Source of the DNA: Armillaria gallica
Taxonomy: Eukaryota > Basidiomycota > Agaricomycetes > Agaricales > Physalacriaceae
Assembly: GCA_037576215.1 (NCBI GenBank)
Contig: JBANDB010000003.1
Coordinates: 6,448,001 to 6,512,000 of the forward strand
DNA length: 64,000 bases
Reading direction: 5' to 3'
Below, piece after piece: positions 23,868-35,329 of this stretch. The notes beneath the pieces are model-generated. The model did not search any database. It saw only the letters and a list, made by a program, of their open reading frames with translations, and had not been told where the DNA came from. The first letter of the stretch is position 1; each line of letters starts with the position of its first letter. The position numbers and the translations under genes are program-made.

Positions 23868-25580
23868 AGAGTGTTGTGTTTAATTGGATACCTCGGGTTT
23901 GGCTTCATTTGCAGAAACTTTGACCCTCAGTTTTGTATCATTTTCGCGCATGGCAGCCTAAAGCCGCCTTTTTACCATACTGTAGATGTACTATTATGCT
24001 CGGTATCATAGAACCATCCCATCACTCATGTTTCTTTCTGATACGATGTGTTCAGCGCGATCCCTTATATTTATGTTAATTCATGACTTTTGGTTGTTTG
24101 ACAAATAGAAATACTGAAGACTATCCTTTGAACATGAATCAGGATACAATGGCGAATCTCATGCTTTGTTTTGATAGACATGCTTGTTTCAAGATCTCCC
24201 GAGGACTCAGTTTTGCTTCAGCGCCTATATGCCCTTGGGAATACCACCGCTAAGGCCCCGTTGTCCGATGGATAATCCTGAAAACACCAAACAGCCGGTA
24301 TCAAAGGAAACCAAAACATTCGGACAATAATGTAACGTGGACTTGCATGATGTTTCGATCGGTACGCTGGCGTAACCATCCATGCTCCTCTGATATCTTG
24401 CTTTGTTCAGACGGCCAGTTGCGCATCTCCAAGTAACTGGACGTCTTTCCGTTTAGAACCAGGGAACTCGACCATGGTGGTTACAGTATTCACAATAGCA
24501 TTCGGTAGAAAGTCATCTTGTACAACGCATCGGTTCTCGATAAGGAGAGTCTGTTACAAGAAGAACTATATTGGAGTGACTGGTGCCTGTACGAGCCGTC
24601 GGAAATCAACCGGTTCCGAACCCGTTATTCACCATACCCGTGCTTTTTGTGTGAAAAGGGATACAAGATTTGGCAGAAAGTTATGTCTGTCTTCGAAGCG
24701 GTGCCAGTCGGCTCGTATTAGAAAGCGGACATTTCGTTCGAGTTGGTGCGAAAAAGGGATAAAAGCCTGAGATTGGGCTCAAAATTATAGTATCCATCTG
24801 GAAGAGTCCCAAGATTATGATTCGAATATGAAGCCGAAACGTCTTCCCGAACGACCAAGAGTACGAGCGTGACCATATAAAATGTTGGAGTTTTGAATTT
24901 TATGATGGAAGCCGCGAGACCCAGAACGCGCCGTTACGCCCGGACGTATCTGTACGTCGCAGTCCGATACTTACTCGAATCCATACAATTTCTTGACAGT
25001 TTCGGGCCCGTCTACAATGAATGCGGCTAGATCGTCCGTAGAAACTCGAGCATTGACCAAGGGAGGTTGTCGCCCTGAATTAGAGCAGGAAATGTCGAGA
25101 TCTCCTGACATCTTTGGGCCTGGCATGGGCGATTTTCTGCGACCCATCCCAGTCATAAACGGTCAACATCTCTGTCGATGCTCATATCTTAGGGAGCTGG
25201 ATGGCAGTGTCATACTCACTCGTTTCTTGTTTGCATTCGCCATGAGTCATGACGGGCCCCGGAGAATAGCTAAAGGCAGCTTGAGTTTGACACGCGGGTG
25301 CAGCCGATGATATGCACCCCACTTATTAGAATGGTATTTACCATCAATGAGCATTCCGGGACAAGTTGGAGCGGACTTGATGATAGTCAAGAGTACTTAG
25401 ATGGAAAGCACAAGGAAAGCAGTGTGGTATCTCTCTCTCTGTGAGTCCATGGGCTTTGGACAGCTGAGCGCGAGTCAGCGGGCAGATGCGGTGCCATTAT
25501 AGATTAAGTTGGATAGATGAAAGTGCCGTCACAACGGGTCCGAAATGTTGGTTGTCCAGTAACACGCCACACGAACATGG
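23868..25580. other. Intergenic, contains an HSP20 relic
   Basis: Apart from the HSP20 fragment listed separately, no gene is supported. A minus-strand open frame at 24971-25156 (ending STDDLAAFIVDGPETVKKLYGFE) with a flanking GTAAGT looks weakly coding, but no partner exon or family was recognised. Confidence 0.35.
24355..24495 (-). pseudogene. HSP20, relic 3
   Basis: The minus strand reads VNTVTTMVEFPGSKRKDVQLLGDAQLAV then a stop; the next frame gives SKISEEHGWLRQRTDR. This parallels the HSP20 block VTATFELPGLKKEDVQIDVQNGRLTVSGESK. Only the first half of the alpha-crystallin domain remains. Confidence 0.55.
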
Positions 25581-25582
25581 TC

Positions 25583-25628
25583 GAACCTTCCAGAATGGCC
25601 GTGTAAGTACCCTGGACTGCAATATAAA
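25583..25628 (+). promoter_or_regulatory. Heat-shock element and TATA box of HSP20 gene
   Basis: GAAccTTCcaGAA at 25583-25595 is a perfect three-unit heat-shock element, the binding site of the trimeric HSF1. A TATAAA box lies at 25623-25628, 52 bp before the start codon. This predicts strong heat induction. Confidence 0.8.
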
Positions 25629-25679
25629 AGCCTGGGCATACGCCTATCTGCAAACAACCCATCACTTCTCAGCACAAAT

Positions 25680-26228
25680 ATGACTATCACCATCGGCGGT
25701 CTCTTCAATCTTTCCGTTTCTGGGTCTGCTACCAGTGAGAGTTCGGAGAGTCGTACTTCTTCTGGAGGAACTTTAAGCATTCTGAGCTCCAGGTGTGTTT
25801 CGTATCGTTAGAGAGCGTCAATACCCAGACGTATTGACAAGCTGGATAGGTTCAACCTTCGCGAAAATGAAGGCCAGAGCATGGTCACAGCCAGCATGGC
25901 GGTGCCGGGAATGACAACTGAGGACGTCCAAGTCGCCGTGCGAGACGGCCAGTTGACTGTCTCCAGCGAGCGTACCCATTCCTTGGAGGAGCAGGGCGAG
26001 AACTATTCCATTAGCAAAAGGTCGTATAAGAAGTTCTCGCAGACGCTGAGTATTCCGGAGGGCATCAAGGTAAGCATGCTTTGGTCGTTTATACTATGCA
26101 CGGAGCGCTGACCTTATGTGCAGGAAGACCAAATTCAAACTACCGTGCAGAATGGAATGTTGACGGTGACGTTCCCCAAGCCGCCAGCGGATGGTCAATC
26201 TGGTACCAAGAGTATCACGTCTTCTTGA
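25680..26228 (+). CDS. Small heat-shock protein HSP20
   Basis: Three exons (25680-25792, 25829-26069, 26124-26228) encode 152 aa. The N-terminal ~45 residues are Ser-rich. The alpha-crystallin domain follows: MVTASMAVPGMTTEDVQVAV, GQLTVSSER, YKKFSQTLSIPEGI and the closing NGMLTVTFPK. Such proteins form oligomers that hold unfolding proteins in the cytosol. The first intron is only 36 bp. The gene lies next to three dead relatives and is the only intact HSP20 here; the heat-shock element upstream supports its function. Confidence 0.88.
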
Positions 26229-26529
26229 GGAGAAAATCGAGCTATGAGTTTCAGCGCCAGACGGTGGATAAGGATTCGGGAGAATTGTATTTGATTGTAT
26301 TGTAATATTACGTTGGTTGTAGCATGACATTGGACTGTATACTCGTCAGCGTGGGTTGAAAAATAACGAAAAGAAACGGTTAGTCGAAGTATACAGAGTA
26401 ATGTAGTGCAACAGCACCAGGAGTACCGGCCCCGAATTCCATGGTTGAATGGGTGAATGAGAAGTTGAACTTGCCTTTTTGGGCGCGCGCCGTTTTCTTT
26501 TCTGACGATCACTTTCTTTTCTCGTTTGG

Positions 26530-27507
26530 ATGAAAAGAGGCTTCTCTTCGACTTCTCTGGTTGAATACTCGAGCTCCGAAGATGAAGACAATGAAGAACA
26601 ACCTGTGAAACGGAAGTGAGTAACTTCCTCATCTCGCCCGCTGCCACCGGCTAACGTACTGGAGGGCAGAAAGCTACCTACTCTTTCAGCATCCTTAGTT
26701 GTTGCAGCACCCGTAGACAATCCTTCTCTTCATCAAGGCAGAAAACGGAATACCCCTCATGTTGATGGCCAATGGGCGGCTCATGTTTATATATCTTTTG
26801 GGTTGAACCGGAAGTCTGCTATGTTCTCTCTGCTCAGCGAAGCCATCCAGTCGGCGAAGGATGAGATACCCACGTTGAACGATTTCTGGTCGAAAGATGG
26901 GTCTGTCGGACCTGAGCTGCATGTATCCTTGTCTCGGCCGATTTATCTGCGTGCTTACCAGGGGGAAGACCTGAAGCGCGCCATGAAATCTCTCGCGCTT
27001 ACCCATCCGCGGTAGGCGTCGACTGAGTATATGTGGTTACAAATCACTGATGTTCTGTTACAGGTTCACTCTCTCCTTCTCGACCTTCGCTGAGCTCATC
27101 AACGACGAGCGAACAAGGACATTTCTAACGATTGAAGTCGGTGCGGGGCATCATCAGGTGAACTCATAGCACCTCCTTTACTTTCGTCATCTCATAAATA
27201 TCTACCGTAGCTGTCTCAACTCTCGAATGCGTTGGCTCCGACGCTTCAGGCGTTTCGTCAGAAAGACTATTACGCAGAACCCCGATTCCATGCATCCATC
27301 GCTTGGGCCTTACGTGACGAAACCCCGTCCGATTCACAGACTCAGTTCCCCACCATCCCTGGTATCCCCTCCCAGTTGATTGATCATTTGAACCAGGAAT
27401 ACGGAAGCAGGCTCTCAGCCAAGTCGATGAACTTTTACGACGCTGATACAATCTGCGTCAAAATTGGCAAAGAGGTTTTCTCGTGGCGCTTGAAGGGTCC
27501 CGGTTAA
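26530..27507 (+). CDS. U6 snRNA phosphodiesterase USB1
   Basis: Four exons (26530-26615, 26670-27011, 27064-27157, 27211-27507) encode 272 aa. USB1 is a 3'-5' exonuclease of the 2H phosphoesterase fold that trims the U-tail of U6 snRNA and leaves a protected 3' end. Both 2H motifs are present: HVS in LHVSLSR (His113, Ser115) and HAS in FHASIAW (His201, Ser203). The N-terminus MKRGFSSTSLVEYSSSED is the usual low-complexity lead of this family. Introns are 52-54 bp and all GT-AG. It starts 301 bp after the HSP20 stop codon, on the same strand. Nothing unusual was seen. Confidence 0.92.
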
Positions 27508-28745
27508 TGATGAACACTTAACAGCCGGCTAACAGATACATGCTCACGAATTGTATACCCAATGCCCTGTTTTTTGTTGTGGTAGTCATGACCCAGAGTT
27601 CATCGATTTATCGATCCTTGCAATCTCGCAGCCAACTTGCAGTCGCCAATGCTTATCGCTCATGATACATTTGAAGAGCGTAATGAACGCATGCAGCTAG
27701 AGACGACGATCGTGGTACCCGAACTGGGTATAAAGCCTACCCACATGCATTCGAAGTTTGTTGGGCAGCGTCGTGTCAGTTCTTGTATAAATCTGATTCT
27801 GGAATGGTCTTTTCGCGTGTAGATATGGGAGTGAAGCTCACATCTCAAGTACCATGGGAAATGGGGGCGGAATGGCAAACGGCCATGGCATTGGGAACCA
27901 ATCATCTTCAAGTGAACCTACTTTTGGTCTGGGATCTGTCTGACATACGAGCTGTTGTCTTTTGTGGATGCAAGTGAACCTTATTTAAGGGGCTACGTTA
28001 GAGTTTAATTGTTCTGGACCTTGTTCTCCGTACACCTTAACTGTCGCATGCACTCGAAGTTTGTCGAGCGGGTCACTAGCGGCTCCTTTTACCTGTTGCC
28101 GTACCGACATAGTGTAGCGCACCTCCAGGGAAAGAAGTCTGGCCTGGCAAGCCGCTTTATTATATACGCGTGGAACTCTTGTCTGTAGAAGCAGTTAGGC
28201 CATCGCATCAGTGAGGCGTGACTCAGACCTATGAGGACCTATGTCCCCGGTCCCCGGGTCTCTTGTCTTTCGTGTGGATACAATCCGAATCCATATGGTA
28301 CTGAACAGACTATTGACTTTAGGCAATTAGAGTTACGCAGTCCAAGAGGCTATGAGTAACCTTATCTCTGCTTCATAACGTCATTTTCCTTCTCGCGAAG
28401 TAAAGGGTCTAAAGGCGCTTCATTACTAGCACCGATGGAACCACAACGCCGCACCTAGTCCATGGAGCCAGGCCGATGCAATACAAGGCCTAGCCTCAAA
28501 GATTCGTAGCCAAGATGCGAAAGTGATTGCGCAGAGAACCATGTCCTGATGATAACATTGTAATACCATAAACCCATCAAAATGCATAAACTTGGAAAGT
28601 AGATTAAACAGCAAAACAGCAGTTGAGATCGCTAAATAAAAAGGTATCAGGGTAGTAACCAGTTTTACCTCTACTAAGTAACTGCGGAAAAGGGTTAGCT
28701 CAAGTTCAAGACCAGGGTGAAGAATTTACTTACACTATATCGTAA
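27508..28745. other. Intergenic, no gene seen
   Basis: Open frames at 27637-27977 on both strands lack motifs and splice partners. No tRNA, repeat or transposon signature was noticed. Confidence 0.4.
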
Positions 28746-30035
28746 TCAATCCTCACTAGGCTTCCTATGATCCAAATCCACGTTCGTCAGCGCTCGCCCC
28801 ATCCTCCTTCTTGCAATGATTGCCCTCTCTAACAAATTGACATTCAAATCCACGTCTCCTCTGATACTCAGACTCGTCATATTTGGCCACACTGGTACAC
28901 GATACCCATCATCTGTCTTCTCATCCACCAAAAGACGACAGAACGCACTCGAGTAGATCCCGTTCAGCGTGAGGTGCGTCAACTGCGGGAACGCTCGCAC
29001 GGCGCTCGAATCTACGGAGATCAGCCCGCGAATGCATGATAGCCTGAGGTGACGCAAGACCGGGTACGACGTGCAATTGACGCGAAAGTATACGAGAATC
29101 CTGCACCAATCCGACGAGGTCACTTCTCGCAAGGTGAGGCTCTCCAACGCCGGTATGGAGAATATCTGGAGGAAAGGACAAATGGTCGGTGATCCCTGGC
29201 TGAATAAGCGGATCTCGAGAGACCGAAGGGAAGGGATGTTGATCGCCGCACGGCCGCGCCTGTCAAGAAGCTTAGCGGCGGTGTTGTCGATGTGAAGAAT
29301 GAGGTTCTGGAGGTTCGGAGACCCAGAGAGCATTTCCGCGAGGTGAGGGAAGGTCGGCCAGATGACAAAGCGGAGATCGAGGGTCGTCAGGCCTTTAAGC
29401 GGGAATGCGAGCCAGGAGAGCGAGACGCGATTCAGGCGTACGTGGGACAGGTTGGGTGAGAGCCCGCCCCGGAAGAAGGAGGTGAGGTTCGGCGCAATGG
29501 AGTCGTGGTATTTGAGGGACGTAATTTCCAGCGTTTCAAGGGCGGGTGCCGGAATTTTTTTGAGACTGGACAGGGCATTCGGGAGATCTTGCACAGAGGG
29601 TATAGTGATCACGAGGCTGCGCCAGCGATGACTCTCTGGGATGAGCTGGTTAAATACGGATTTTATCGAGATATGCCGGCAGTCGAGGCTTATATCTAGA
29701 GGAAGGCACTGCGACCGCATGAGATGCTCGGTTACCCAGGGCATGGGGTTGCGGAAATCTTTCACGCTGGGGAGGTTATCCAAGGCCTTTCGAGACCGGG
29801 AGATGTGCAGAGTTGTCCATAGTGCTGGCGTGTGAATGGCTACTTGCCGCCACCGGTGGCAGACATGCATCACTGTATTCATGAAGGACGAGACCTTCTT
29901 CACTGTGATAGGCACGAAAGGTGACTTGGGTTCCACAAGCGAAGGGTATGTAAGGACAGATCCCGCTTCAAAGATGAGCGTCAGAAGTTCATTAGGGAGG
30001 GTGTGTATGATATTTGAGGTCGCGACGTCCTCCAT
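28746..30035 (-). CDS. F-box/leucine-rich-repeat-like protein
   Basis: A single exon of 429 aa. The N-terminal F-box is IIHTLPNELLTLIFEAG followed by VCHRWRQVAIHTPALWTTL (residues ~8-75). The rest is a series of irregular leucine-rich repeats (LETLEITSL, LSHVRLNRV, LTTLDLRFV, LQNLILHI, LRSLEIRLF, LESLTLREV, LRHLRLSC, LTHLTLNGI, MTSLSIRG), as in the large Agaricomycete F-box/LRR group. It presumably serves as an SCF substrate receptor; the target is unknown. It is unrelated in detail to the acidic-tail F-box-like family. The antisense frames are shadows. Confidence 0.9.
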   Translation of the reverse strand: MEDVATSNIIHTLPNELLTLIFEAGSVLTYPSLVEPKSPFVPITVKKVSSFMNTVMHVCHRWRQVAIHTPALWTTLHISRSRKALDNLPSVKDFRNPMPWVTEHLMRSQCLPLDISLDCRHISIKSVFNQLIPESHRWRSLVITIPSVQDLPNALSSLKKIPAPALETLEITSLKYHDSIAPNLTSFFRGGLSPNLSHVRLNRVSLSWLAFPLKGLTTLDLRFVIWPTFPHLAEMLSGSPNLQNLILHIDNTAAKLLDRRGRAAINIPSLRSLEIRLFSQGSPTICPFLQIFSIPALESLTLREVTSSDWCRILVYFRVNCTSYPVLRHLRLSCIRGLISVDSSAVRAFPQLTHLTLNGIYSSAFCRLLVDEKTDDGYRVPVWPNMTSLSIRGDVDLNVNLLERAIIARRRMGRALTNVDLDHRKPSED

Positions 30036-30087
30036 TTCTGCTGGTGGGGGTGTGCGAGGTTGACCCCTTGCAAAGGATGAACTGCTG

Positions 30088-30483
30088 TCATCCCGCTCTT
30101 CTTGGGCATTCTATTCCCGACGATAAGGTTCCCAGGCCAATGCTAAAAAATTCATCCCGACTCACCCAGCTTGCGGCCCCGAATGCGCTACACCGTCTGG
30201 CCTTCTCTGACGACGGAGTCGACATAGACGCCCTCTCTGCTCCGAACTCCTCATCGTCCGACTCTGAGTGGGCCAATGACCGAAAGGAATGATGGGTCTG
30301 GTGGCCGATAGGAAGCGATGTCTGACGAGCACTCGCGACGTTGATAACCGAAGGCAAGATGACAGAGGCCGGAACCGAGCGACAGGACTCCAAATCTCGC
30401 AGTGCTGCGTTGGAAGCCTCAAGTATGTCTTCTTCGTCCTTGAGGTTGAGTCGTCCATGTCTGCGTTTCAGTGTTGTTGACAT
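30088..30483 (-). CDS. Hypothetical small protein
   Basis: An uninterrupted frame of 131 aa from ATG at 30483: MSTTLKRRHGRLNLKDEED then ILEASNAALRDLESC and a Ser/Asp-Glu patch (HSESDDEEFGAERA). It lies 52 bp upstream of the F-box gene on the same strand. The composition looks coding, but no family or domain is recognised, and it could be a 5' exon or chance frame. Confidence 0.35.
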   Translation of the reverse strand: MSTTLKRRHGRLNLKDEEDILEASNAALRDLESCRSVPASVILPSVINVASARQTSLPIGHQTHHSFRSLAHSESDDEEFGAERASMSTPSSEKARRCSAFGAASWVSRDEFFSIGLGTLSSGIECPRRAG

Positions 30484-31404
30484 GCTGATACGAATCGTTA
30501 TGAATAATTATGTCTGCACGAGGCTAGGGTAACACACCTCAGTTCGCTACTCGTCATCAGGGTTCGTTACTTGCGTTGGCCAAAATGCGAGGACAGAGCG
30601 TTTACTGTACGCAAAGTCCAGTGAGCTGGAGGGAGTGACGAATAAGGTACTTGCACGGCGGCAAGCGGTCAGCCATGACACCGCCACTTTGTCTTGCCTC
30701 CACCACGTGGAACCGGAAGATCTCAGACAACAGACGTACATAAAAGATTCCGCTTTGACATTCGAATTTCGGATGGCAGCCTCGGCCACCGTGATTGACA
30801 TGAAACATGATGGAAGAAATGTTGGATTCTGCGTAGAGCTGGCGGCGGCATTGTTTTCGGAGACAGGTCAGGCAAACTCTTTCGTGTGAGTGCAAGTGAA
30901 TTGCTTGCCTTCGCAGACCACTCAACTTGTCTAATGTTCACTTTAAGCGCTCTATCACCGTAGCAGGCTAGTCAAGAATGTCATCGGCCTGCGAAAGTTG
31001 TATACAAAACGTGTAGCAGACGAATCGGCAGTGTGGGAACAGGTATCAGACGCAGATGCCATCGAAGGGAGAAAACCTCACTTTCCTCCGCTTCCAATGA
31101 CAGCACAGCGGCAGTTTGAATAAAGCGACATGCCAAAGATGAACAATGTCAACGTACCGTAGAACTCAGCGAAGGGTATCAGTTGTGTAACCTCACCCGA
31201 AAATAGTCAAGGGCAGGTCATGGGGCAAAGAGAGATAAACTTCCCCCATTCTTTAATTTCTTGTGACCTTCTCTGAATGCATAGCTGCGGAATTACGTGG
31301 TAGTAGACGCTGAAATTGCAGTAGCATGGAGGATGCAAGCTAATACTATTGGCCGCGAGTCGGTACACAAAGAAAATTACATCATTGGCGAGCGCTCACC
31401 GGAA
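30484..31404. other. Intergenic, no gene seen
   Basis: A plus-strand frame at 30635-30889 and overlapping minus frames at 30602-30941 were inspected; neither has motifs or convincing splice partners. Confidence 0.35.
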
Positions 31405-32720
31405 CTACGACTTGTCTCTTCCCAGAATATTTCCGCTCTCACTCACTAACCTCTGCTTCACCCCAGCAAGCACCTTCTGACGCTCCTCGAGGACAACGCC
31501 ATGAGAATCGACTTGCTTATCAAAGCTTGCAAATAACTTGAGCTTCGTGCTGCGGCGTCTCAGGGTCAACAAACAGATTGGATGGAACCTTGAAAGCGTA
31601 CGTCATATGAGTCTTAACGAACTCGAGGATCTTCGAGTACTTGGCCATGATGACTGAGAACAAATCAGGCAAAATGATGCATAGCGATGCATGAAAACTC
31701 ACTGTCAGCCCCAGCAATCCATTCGTCCATGGTACAGTTCTTCCACTTCTCTATCAAGACCTCGTAATTGTCCATATGTTCTTCGACGAAGACATTGGCA
31801 TCACGTCCAAGAAGTTTGTCGAGGGTCCCCTCATTGTTGCCCTGCGACAAGGTGTTGGGATTGTAGTCATGGAAGGATTCGTTGTCTGCGTGTTGACGAT
31901 ATCCACGACTTGAACTTGTAGGGCTGTTGCGGTATTCCGAGTGGCGCAACGGACTTGATACGGGGGCAGGGGAAAATGATCCAGGGTATTTCTATGTATG
32001 GTTTAAGAGAACGACACAAATATAGAGGAAGACACGACGTACGTCTGGACCATCCATCTTGTATCTCTTATTCTGACCGGAACCATAGTCGATATCATAA
32101 GCATACGTTGCTTCGTCTTCGGCGAACTCGCTCCTACTACGCTTATTCCTATTATCGTTCTCGCGCTGAGGACCACCAGACTGAGGCTGAGGCTTGTGTT
32201 GGAATTTCGTGTTCAGCTTTACAGGTGACGTAAAAGAGACATCAGGGACAGCAAAAGAGGTGGGTATATGCGCGTCCTTCTCGGTAGGCGATTGCAAAGT
32301 ATGAGGCTGGGAGGATTCGGTTGCTTTAGCAGCGAGATCGGCGCCAGCATAGAGCGGAGACATCGATAGAGGTAGAGGCAAAGGGTGCGGAGCAACAATG
32401 TTAGGAGTCGAGGTCCGGACGCGCCTGGGAAATCCAGATAGAGGTCCTTTCTCCTTCTCCACCGTATGTTCTGAAGTTGAAACGCGTCGTCCAGGTGCAG
32501 GGGTAGAACTTTTACCGGGAACGAGAGACTTTTTCTTCATCAGATTCTGGATGTTCAGAGGCGGTGTGCTGTTAGATTTTCCGTTACTGTCAACATTCGA
32601 GTGAAGTGGATTCGTCCTGTCGGGAGCAAAAACAGACTTTGGAGGGGCAGGGGCATTGTGATGAGCTGCCCGCGACGCTGGGCGCGTCCCCATGGGCACA
32701 AAAGGTTGTCGAGCGCTCAT
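31405..32720 (-). CDS. ECM11-like protein (meiotic/telomere-associated family)
   Basis: Four exons (32720-32043, 31991-31703, 31653-31602, 31549-31405), 387 aa, with introns of 49-52 bp. The first two thirds are disordered, rich in Ser, Pro and basic residues (for example NKRSRSEF). The C-terminal part carries the recognisable block EEHMDNYEVLIEKWKNCTMDEW, IMAKYSKILEFVKTHMTTKLKLFASF, and VDSHGVVLEERQKVLAGVKQRL, which I read as the ECM11 C-terminal domain. In yeast Ecm11 is a SUMO-modified protein needed for synaptonemal complex assembly; that role here is inferred. The stop at 31520 in the unspliced frame is avoided by the intron 31601-31550, which restores the conserved block. Confidence 0.72.
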
Positions 32721-33482
32721 CGAGAGTGATGGGGCGGGAGCACACGGTCGTCGCGGTAGGAAGGCAAGAAGGATTTACAACAAATAGACTACAATAACGC
32801 GGTCATGTCTCGTCAGATCACGTGTAAGTACCTCCTCTCCCTCGAGTTGACGAGACGAGAACTCGTTGCTCCCCAATTGGCCCCTCATCGACAAATAAAA
32901 TTGGCTAGATATTCCTTGGCTATTCGTGTATGTTTGACCAAAAGCAACTAACTGCTAACAACTATATGGTATTGTACATGTATACATAGGGCATATGTGG
33001 TATTTATAAAACGTGTATGATAAGGAGAAAGGTTTTATGCATGTATGAGTAGCCTTTCCGGTTTGATGTATCGAAAGCAAAGGAAGCAAAGAGAATAACG
33101 ACAGTCATAACAATCGTCAAAGTGGTCGGGAGCGGCCTCAAAGACTCGTCCTGCGAGTCCTCAGGCCCCCAGAAGGAATTGTCTATACAGTTGATGAGGG
33201 TTTTTCGTACCAGCAAAATAATAGTGGTACACACATTATAAATTGACGGGAAACAGCTAGGTCTGATATTAGAGTGGGTAATGTTATCGGTTGGGGGTAA
33301 TCACTCACTCATGAAATCAAGACTACCGACATATATTGGTCTTATTTTCACGACCTCCTGACGAGTTGTGCCGCCGTAGTTCGCCCTGCGCTGCAACAAA
33401 GATCAACATTCGTGCGTAGGACGTTGCACCAAATATTTACTGTCATCGTGTTCGGAGCACTGATCGCCTACACGATCAACAG
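32721..33482. other. Intergenic, probably shared flanks
   Basis: No gene seen. A short minus-strand frame at 33004-33234 ends a hydrophobic stretch but has no family features. Confidence 0.4.
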
Positions 33483-33902
33483 TCAGGAGATGAATCTGAT
33501 TCTTATTCTTGAAGATGACATACGCTTAGAACTATCATCGCTCACTTTACGCTCACTGAGGCTCCATCGATGGCGTTTTTCGACCAAGCCTGGGGGTATC
33601 GGGATCATTTCTGTGCGCACTTTAGTGCGGACAGGAAGTAGGACGGGGATATCGGGTTGCGGAAGGTGGATAGGCGTTATGTGATTAAGAGGTGACTGCA
33701 AGGATGCTAGACTAGATATCGAAGACGCTGCAGATGCGATGTTGGAAAGTGGCTCTTTCGGACACGATGAAGACTCCGGGAAAGGGTATTCGAATCGTGG
33801 AGACTCGACATCGAAGGGTGTCCCGATTATTTGAGAAGGAGAGTGGAGAGTCAATCCGGTTTGTCCTGCAGGCATCGTCGGAACGATAACCGCGGTTTTC
33901 AT
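33483..33902 (-). CDS. Small conserved-looking hypothetical protein
   Basis: A single open frame of 139 aa from ATG 33902. It has PSQIIGTPFDVESPRFEYPFPES, a Ser-rich middle, PDIPVLLPVRTK and MIPIPPGLVEKRHRWSLSE near the end. The PIPPGL..KRxRWSL pattern recalls a small Agaricomycete protein of unknown function (recollection, unchecked). No signal peptide or membrane segment. Confidence 0.55.
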   Translation of the reverse strand: MKTAVIVPTMPAGQTGLTLHSPSQIIGTPFDVESPRFEYPFPESSSCPKEPLSNIASAASSISSLASLQSPLNHITPIHLPQPDIPVLLPVRTKVRTEMIPIPPGLVEKRHRWSLSERKVSDDSSKRMSSSRIRIRFIS

Positions 33903-35329
33903 TGGCTACGGTAGTAAATGGATGATGGGGGAAGAAGGGGGAAGATAAGGAATTTTTACCTCAGCCTGTGTTGTGCACGTATGCCTGTCGTCTGCATGAT
34001 GGATCAATGACGTTTATACTCCATATCGCAGTCAATCCGATCGTACCTGGATCTAGCTCCACTGATGTTACCGTACCAACAGCCTCCGAGGGCGGCTCTT
34101 CAGTCATGAACGACGGACGAATCTGCAATGAGGCAAGGGAAACGAACCGTGGCACGACTCGATGGCAGGACGTGGAACCTTCTGCACGTATACGTTATAC
34201 CGGACTTGCTGGAAATGATGCCGGTACCGGGTACGGAACTATCTAGAAAGACACGGTCACATGTATGGTCATTGGCGTACGGTAGTCACTGAACGAGAGG
34301 TCTGCGAGAATTCTTGTGACCTCTGCGACCTCCGGGTCATGACCGGGGTCAGGGGTCAGACAGTATTCACTCATTTGTGAGTAGCGAGGGTTTAGGACCT
34401 TCTACTCAATTACAATAGATGTATTACCGCCTGTACCAGCATTAGTAGCAGTCCCCGCTTGCAACAGATCCTATGATTCCATCTACATCTCTAAATTCTT
34501 CACTTCACCTTTTCAGGATAAGTTAAAGCGGGCCTTTACCTGACATCTCAACCTCAAAACGAAGCTCGGCGACACTAGACCTTTTTATGTGACGGTCGTT
34601 CTTGTGGCTGCTTTGACTCCTTCCTGAATCGAACCCCCCCCAAAAAAAAACTTCACCCATCTGACTGACCAGGGGTCAGGGTCAAAGTGTTTGGTCTGAC
34701 CCTGATAATACTGTTGGCGTGCGGTATCTCGACCCGTTCATCCGAACACTAGGAGTTTCAGATAACTCCAGTACATCATAGGTTCAGAGTCTCTCTAGGT
34801 AGGTGAGCAAGGAACTAGATGCGCAACACAAGAAGTCTTGTGGGGAAAGACGAGGCTAACTCCAATTCGCAAAGGGGAAGGAGTTTTCGGCAGTTTTTAA
34901 AGTGTCGACGACGCGTTCGCATTGGCAGCTCCTCCTCTGAGGTATGGTACGACATCCACGAGTCCAGAATGCGTCTACGAGCTTTTGGGAGCGGTATATG
35001 ACCATACTGAATACTAGGAAAAGTTCATGAATATGTCAGAACATCATTTCCAACATTTATCGAGGAGAAGGAGGGTACTTAGAGCCCTCGATTTGGCTTG
35101 CCATATGGCCTGTACGGACCAATCCGGACTCCAAGCGAAAACATCTTCCCTCCTTCATTAATTAACATCCCTGAAATCAACGCGTCGAGTGGTGAGAGAG
35201 TCGGTTACGAGTCTAGCTGAGTACTGAGCGCTCGCTGAGCAAGACTCAGCAAGTGAATTACAGGCAAGAATCCGGTTCGTCGGCCCGAAAATATTTATGT
35301 ACGTTTCTTTGTTTACTTATGTAATATCA
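33903..35329. other. Intergenic, no gene seen
   Basis: Contains a C-run/A-run at about 34637-34655 and an imperfect repeat GACCAGGGGTCAGGGTCA / GACCGGGGTCAGGGGTCA (34340 and 34668). No gene was recognised. Confidence 0.4.

Noticed and set aside
24971..25156. Minus-strand small gene
   Set aside because: Weakly coding-looking with a GTAAGT at its end, but no second exon or family could be supported.
26195..26720. Long minus-strand frames (150 and 124 aa)
   Set aside because: They lie antisense to the HSP20 3' end and the first USB1 exons, which have clear family motifs on the plus strand.
29120..29368. Frames overlapping the F-box/LRR gene
   Set aside because: The 429-aa frame on the minus strand accounts for this DNA with ordered leucine-rich repeats.
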